The notes beneath the pieces are model-generated. The model was not told the DNA's origin. It saw only the letters and a list, made by a program, of their open reading frames with translations, and did no database searches. A program made the position numbers and the translations under genes. A stretch of DNA of 6,780 nucleotides from an uncultured Rikenella sp. (GTDB lineage: Bacteria; Bacteroidota; Bacteroidia; Bacteroidales; Rikenellaceae), in the NCBI RefSeq assembly GCF_910579375.1, contig NZ_CAJTUJ010000103.1, forward strand, positions 1-6,780. The letters are read 5' to 3'. Shown in pieces: positions 6,301 to 6,780 of the stretch (position 1 is its first letter; every line of letters starts with the position of its first letter).

Positions 6301-6628
6301 CTTGCGGAACGCAGTGGAAGATTTCGACGGTCAGGAGAGCGACAAGCCGTACCAGTGGAACAACTACCGGTCGGACGAAGACCATTCGGAGGCTGCGGGA
6401 CGGAACATCAAGCCGAAACAGACGCACATCGACGACATCACGCCGCGAGAGTTCGTGGAGTTGTGTCTCGACTACCGGATGATGGGGCTCGGGGGGGACG
6501 ACAGTTGGTGGTCTCAGCCTTACGCGCAGTATCGGCTGCCGGCGAATCGGGATTACACGTGGGGTTTCACGCTGGTGCCGCTTCGGAGCAGCACGAACGT
6601 GCAGCGTCAGGCGGGGTTCCGGTACTGA
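3305..6628 (+). CDS. lacZ: Exported GH2 beta-galactosidase (LacZ-type)
   Basis: It hydrolyses terminal beta-galactosides; in Bacteroidota such enzymes act in the periplasm on lactose or on galactose-containing host or plant glycans. From the ATG at 3305 it has 1107 residues, somewhat longer than E. coli LacZ (1024), with an N-terminal signal peptide (MTLKTQLFILSAAVG..., likely cut after AYG). The GH2 sugar-binding domain carries NGYGDAIYTN (131-140) and SEDSKDAAEF with D204, the counterpart of E. coli D201. Then come the Ig-like domain and the TIM barrel from about KGVNYHEH (397-404). NIESHGM gives metal-site residues E461 and H463; SLGNEAG gives acid/base E510; ASEYAHAMGNS gives nucleophile E573. 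The C-terminal Bgal_small part shows NFWRAPTDND (828-837), GRGPEENYQD (932-941) and GGDDSW with W1068. All are intact, so it should be active. The in-frame ATG at 3284 is an alternative start (7 more residues); the frame stays open to 3119, but that part overlaps the upstream gene and would bury the signal peptide. Its natural substrate is not shown by the sequence. Confidence 0.93.
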   Translation: MTLKTQLFILSAAVGLSTFGTAYGQLPPTRWQFGENDRENATATAAVPEWQNPEIAHVGRETPRAYFMSYHNRDLAAANDYTTSEHYISLNRPWQFKWLPDHRERPADFYKPEFDASGWDTLAVPATWEVNGYGDAIYTNQPYEFAPYKPTPPQLPAANEVGLYRTTFEAPLVLKDRDVYLHIGGAKSGVIVYLNGHKVGYSEDSKDAAEFKLNRYLREGTNVLALEIYRWSTGSYLECQDFWRLSGIERGVYIYSQPKTHIEDFYIVSTLDSTYTDGILNVDVAMVNNFIRPSGPVQVWFELEDAQGRMVDYSYQEIELDGYGRDTVRFRRTARNNADAFRNVRRWSAEDPYLYNLVLKIRHNGRFVEYTSARIGFRTSEIKGNKYYVNGRPVYIKGVNYHEHHEKNGHVLDEATIREDFRLMKANNINAIRLCHYPQQRRFYELADEYGFYLCNEANIESHGMGYDLAQGKTLGNNPLWLTKHMDRTQNMYHQTKNFPSVMFWSLGNEAGNGYNFYETYLWLKGMDTLRPVQYERALLEWNTDIFCPQYPSAATFAQWGRSETDRPYIASEYAHAMGNSTGGFRDMWEAIYGSPNLQGGFIWDWVDQGLLVEDTTTGNSYWAYGGDFGTDRPSDGNFLCNGLVNPDRTPHPGIAEVKKMYQYVWFRPVDLATGQFEVENRYDFTPLSKYTVKYTVTANERTVRQGTLTNLNLAPGEKKIVTVPLNGLAVQPGTEYFVNFTVALKAADGPLKAGDVVATEQFALDHLRGAKRTYSAPGQVIVDAGQNKIEVVGSGFGLTINKTTGTIVSYRVGSVEYVQDGFGLQPNFWRAPTDNDYGSRMPSRMQVWKGASQEPTAASVAAESEGNTAVVTVRYDLPEGCGLTVTYRVYPTGAVHVGYAFKGNPESKSELPRVGMRMRLPADMATLQYFGRGPEENYQDRNYGTNVGLYRSNAALENFDYVRPQETGHHTDTRWLALTRLRGQGLLVEADSLLEFNALRNAVEDFDGQESDKPYQWNNYRSDEDHSEAAGRNIKPKQTHIDDITPREFVELCLDYRMMGLGGDDSWWSQPYAQYRLPANRDYTWGFTLVPLRSSTNVQRQAGFRY

Positions 6629-6641
6629 GATAAGGCTTTCG

Positions 6642-6780
6642 TTCCGGTCTGACTTTACGCGGGCGACCGACCTCGATCAGCCTTTGACCGGTACCTTCCC
6701 GTACTACTCGGATGGGGTTCCCGGTGAAAAATACGGCGCAGGGAACTACAAAGCCACCAACGGTCGTCTCTACAAGGTAA
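6642..6780 (+). CDS. Partial open frame at window end, unknown
   Basis: A plus-strand frame (codons in phase with 6654-6656) reads through the window edge with protein-like composition: SFRSDFTRATDLDQ, then GTFPYYSDGVPG, then EKYGAGNYKATNGRLYKV. Its codons end mostly in G or C like those of the neighbouring genes. It has no ATG, GTG or TTG upstream within the spacer, and the frame simply runs back into the beta-galactosidase gene. It is therefore either a headless gene fragment, like the two FISUMP-like ends in this window, or chance. I do not recognise the family. The minus strand is also open across this stretch in one frame but looks less protein-like. No terminator is visible between the beta-galactosidase stop at 6628 and this frame. 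Confidence 0.3.

Noticed and set aside
1..6780. CRISPR array, tRNA, rRNA, insertion sequence or reverse transcriptase
   Set aside because: I saw no regularly spaced repeats, no tRNA-like cloverleaf, no rRNA sequence, no transposase and no reverse transcriptase motif anywhere in the window.

Overview
The window looks like a stretch of a GC-rich member of the Bacteroidota, most likely a gut Rikenellaceae such as Alistipes. This is an inference from four things: high third-position GC in both large genes; promoter boxes of the Bacteroidota TAnnTTTG type; no Shine-Dalgarno signal worth naming before the genes; and a large exported GH2 beta-galactosidase together with FISUMP-like (Fib_succ_major) protein fragments.

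Layout. Positions 1-480 hold no convincing gene but are packed with perfect short-loop hairpins and a 21-nt imperfect direct repeat. Positions 509-712 (minus) are the headless C-terminal end of a FISUMP-type protein. Positions ~740-908 (minus) look like a complete small RNA unit: a TACCTTTG promoter, an internal hairpin, and a 12-bp terminator stem with a T-rich tail. An AT-rich divergent promoter region follows, and der (1073-2398, plus) is read away from it. Der is an essential two-G-domain GTPase for 50S ribosome assembly. Downstream of der is a spacer with one more hairpin of the same style as in 1-480, then a second headless FISUMP C-terminal fragment (2517-2756, plus). This fragment is about 81% identical to the first over its last 138 nt but lies in the opposite orientation, so der and the small RNA sit between two outward-facing homologous gene ends.

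Positions 2790-3266 encode a small exported, arginine- and cysteine-rich protein (13 Cys) with a visible internal duplication and no family I recognise. Close behind it, 3305-6628 encodes a full-length exported GH2 beta-galactosidase with all key LacZ residues. The last ~140 bases carry an open plus-strand frame with protein-like composition but no visible start; it runs off the window.

Functionally, der is housekeeping. The Cys-rich protein and the beta-galactosidase may share a transcript, since they are 38 nt apart with no promoter or terminator seen between them. The two FISUMP ends look like remnants or recombination cassettes. The parts most worth a second look are this inverted pair with its adenine-centred pattern of differences, the putative small RNA, and the Cys-rich protein.
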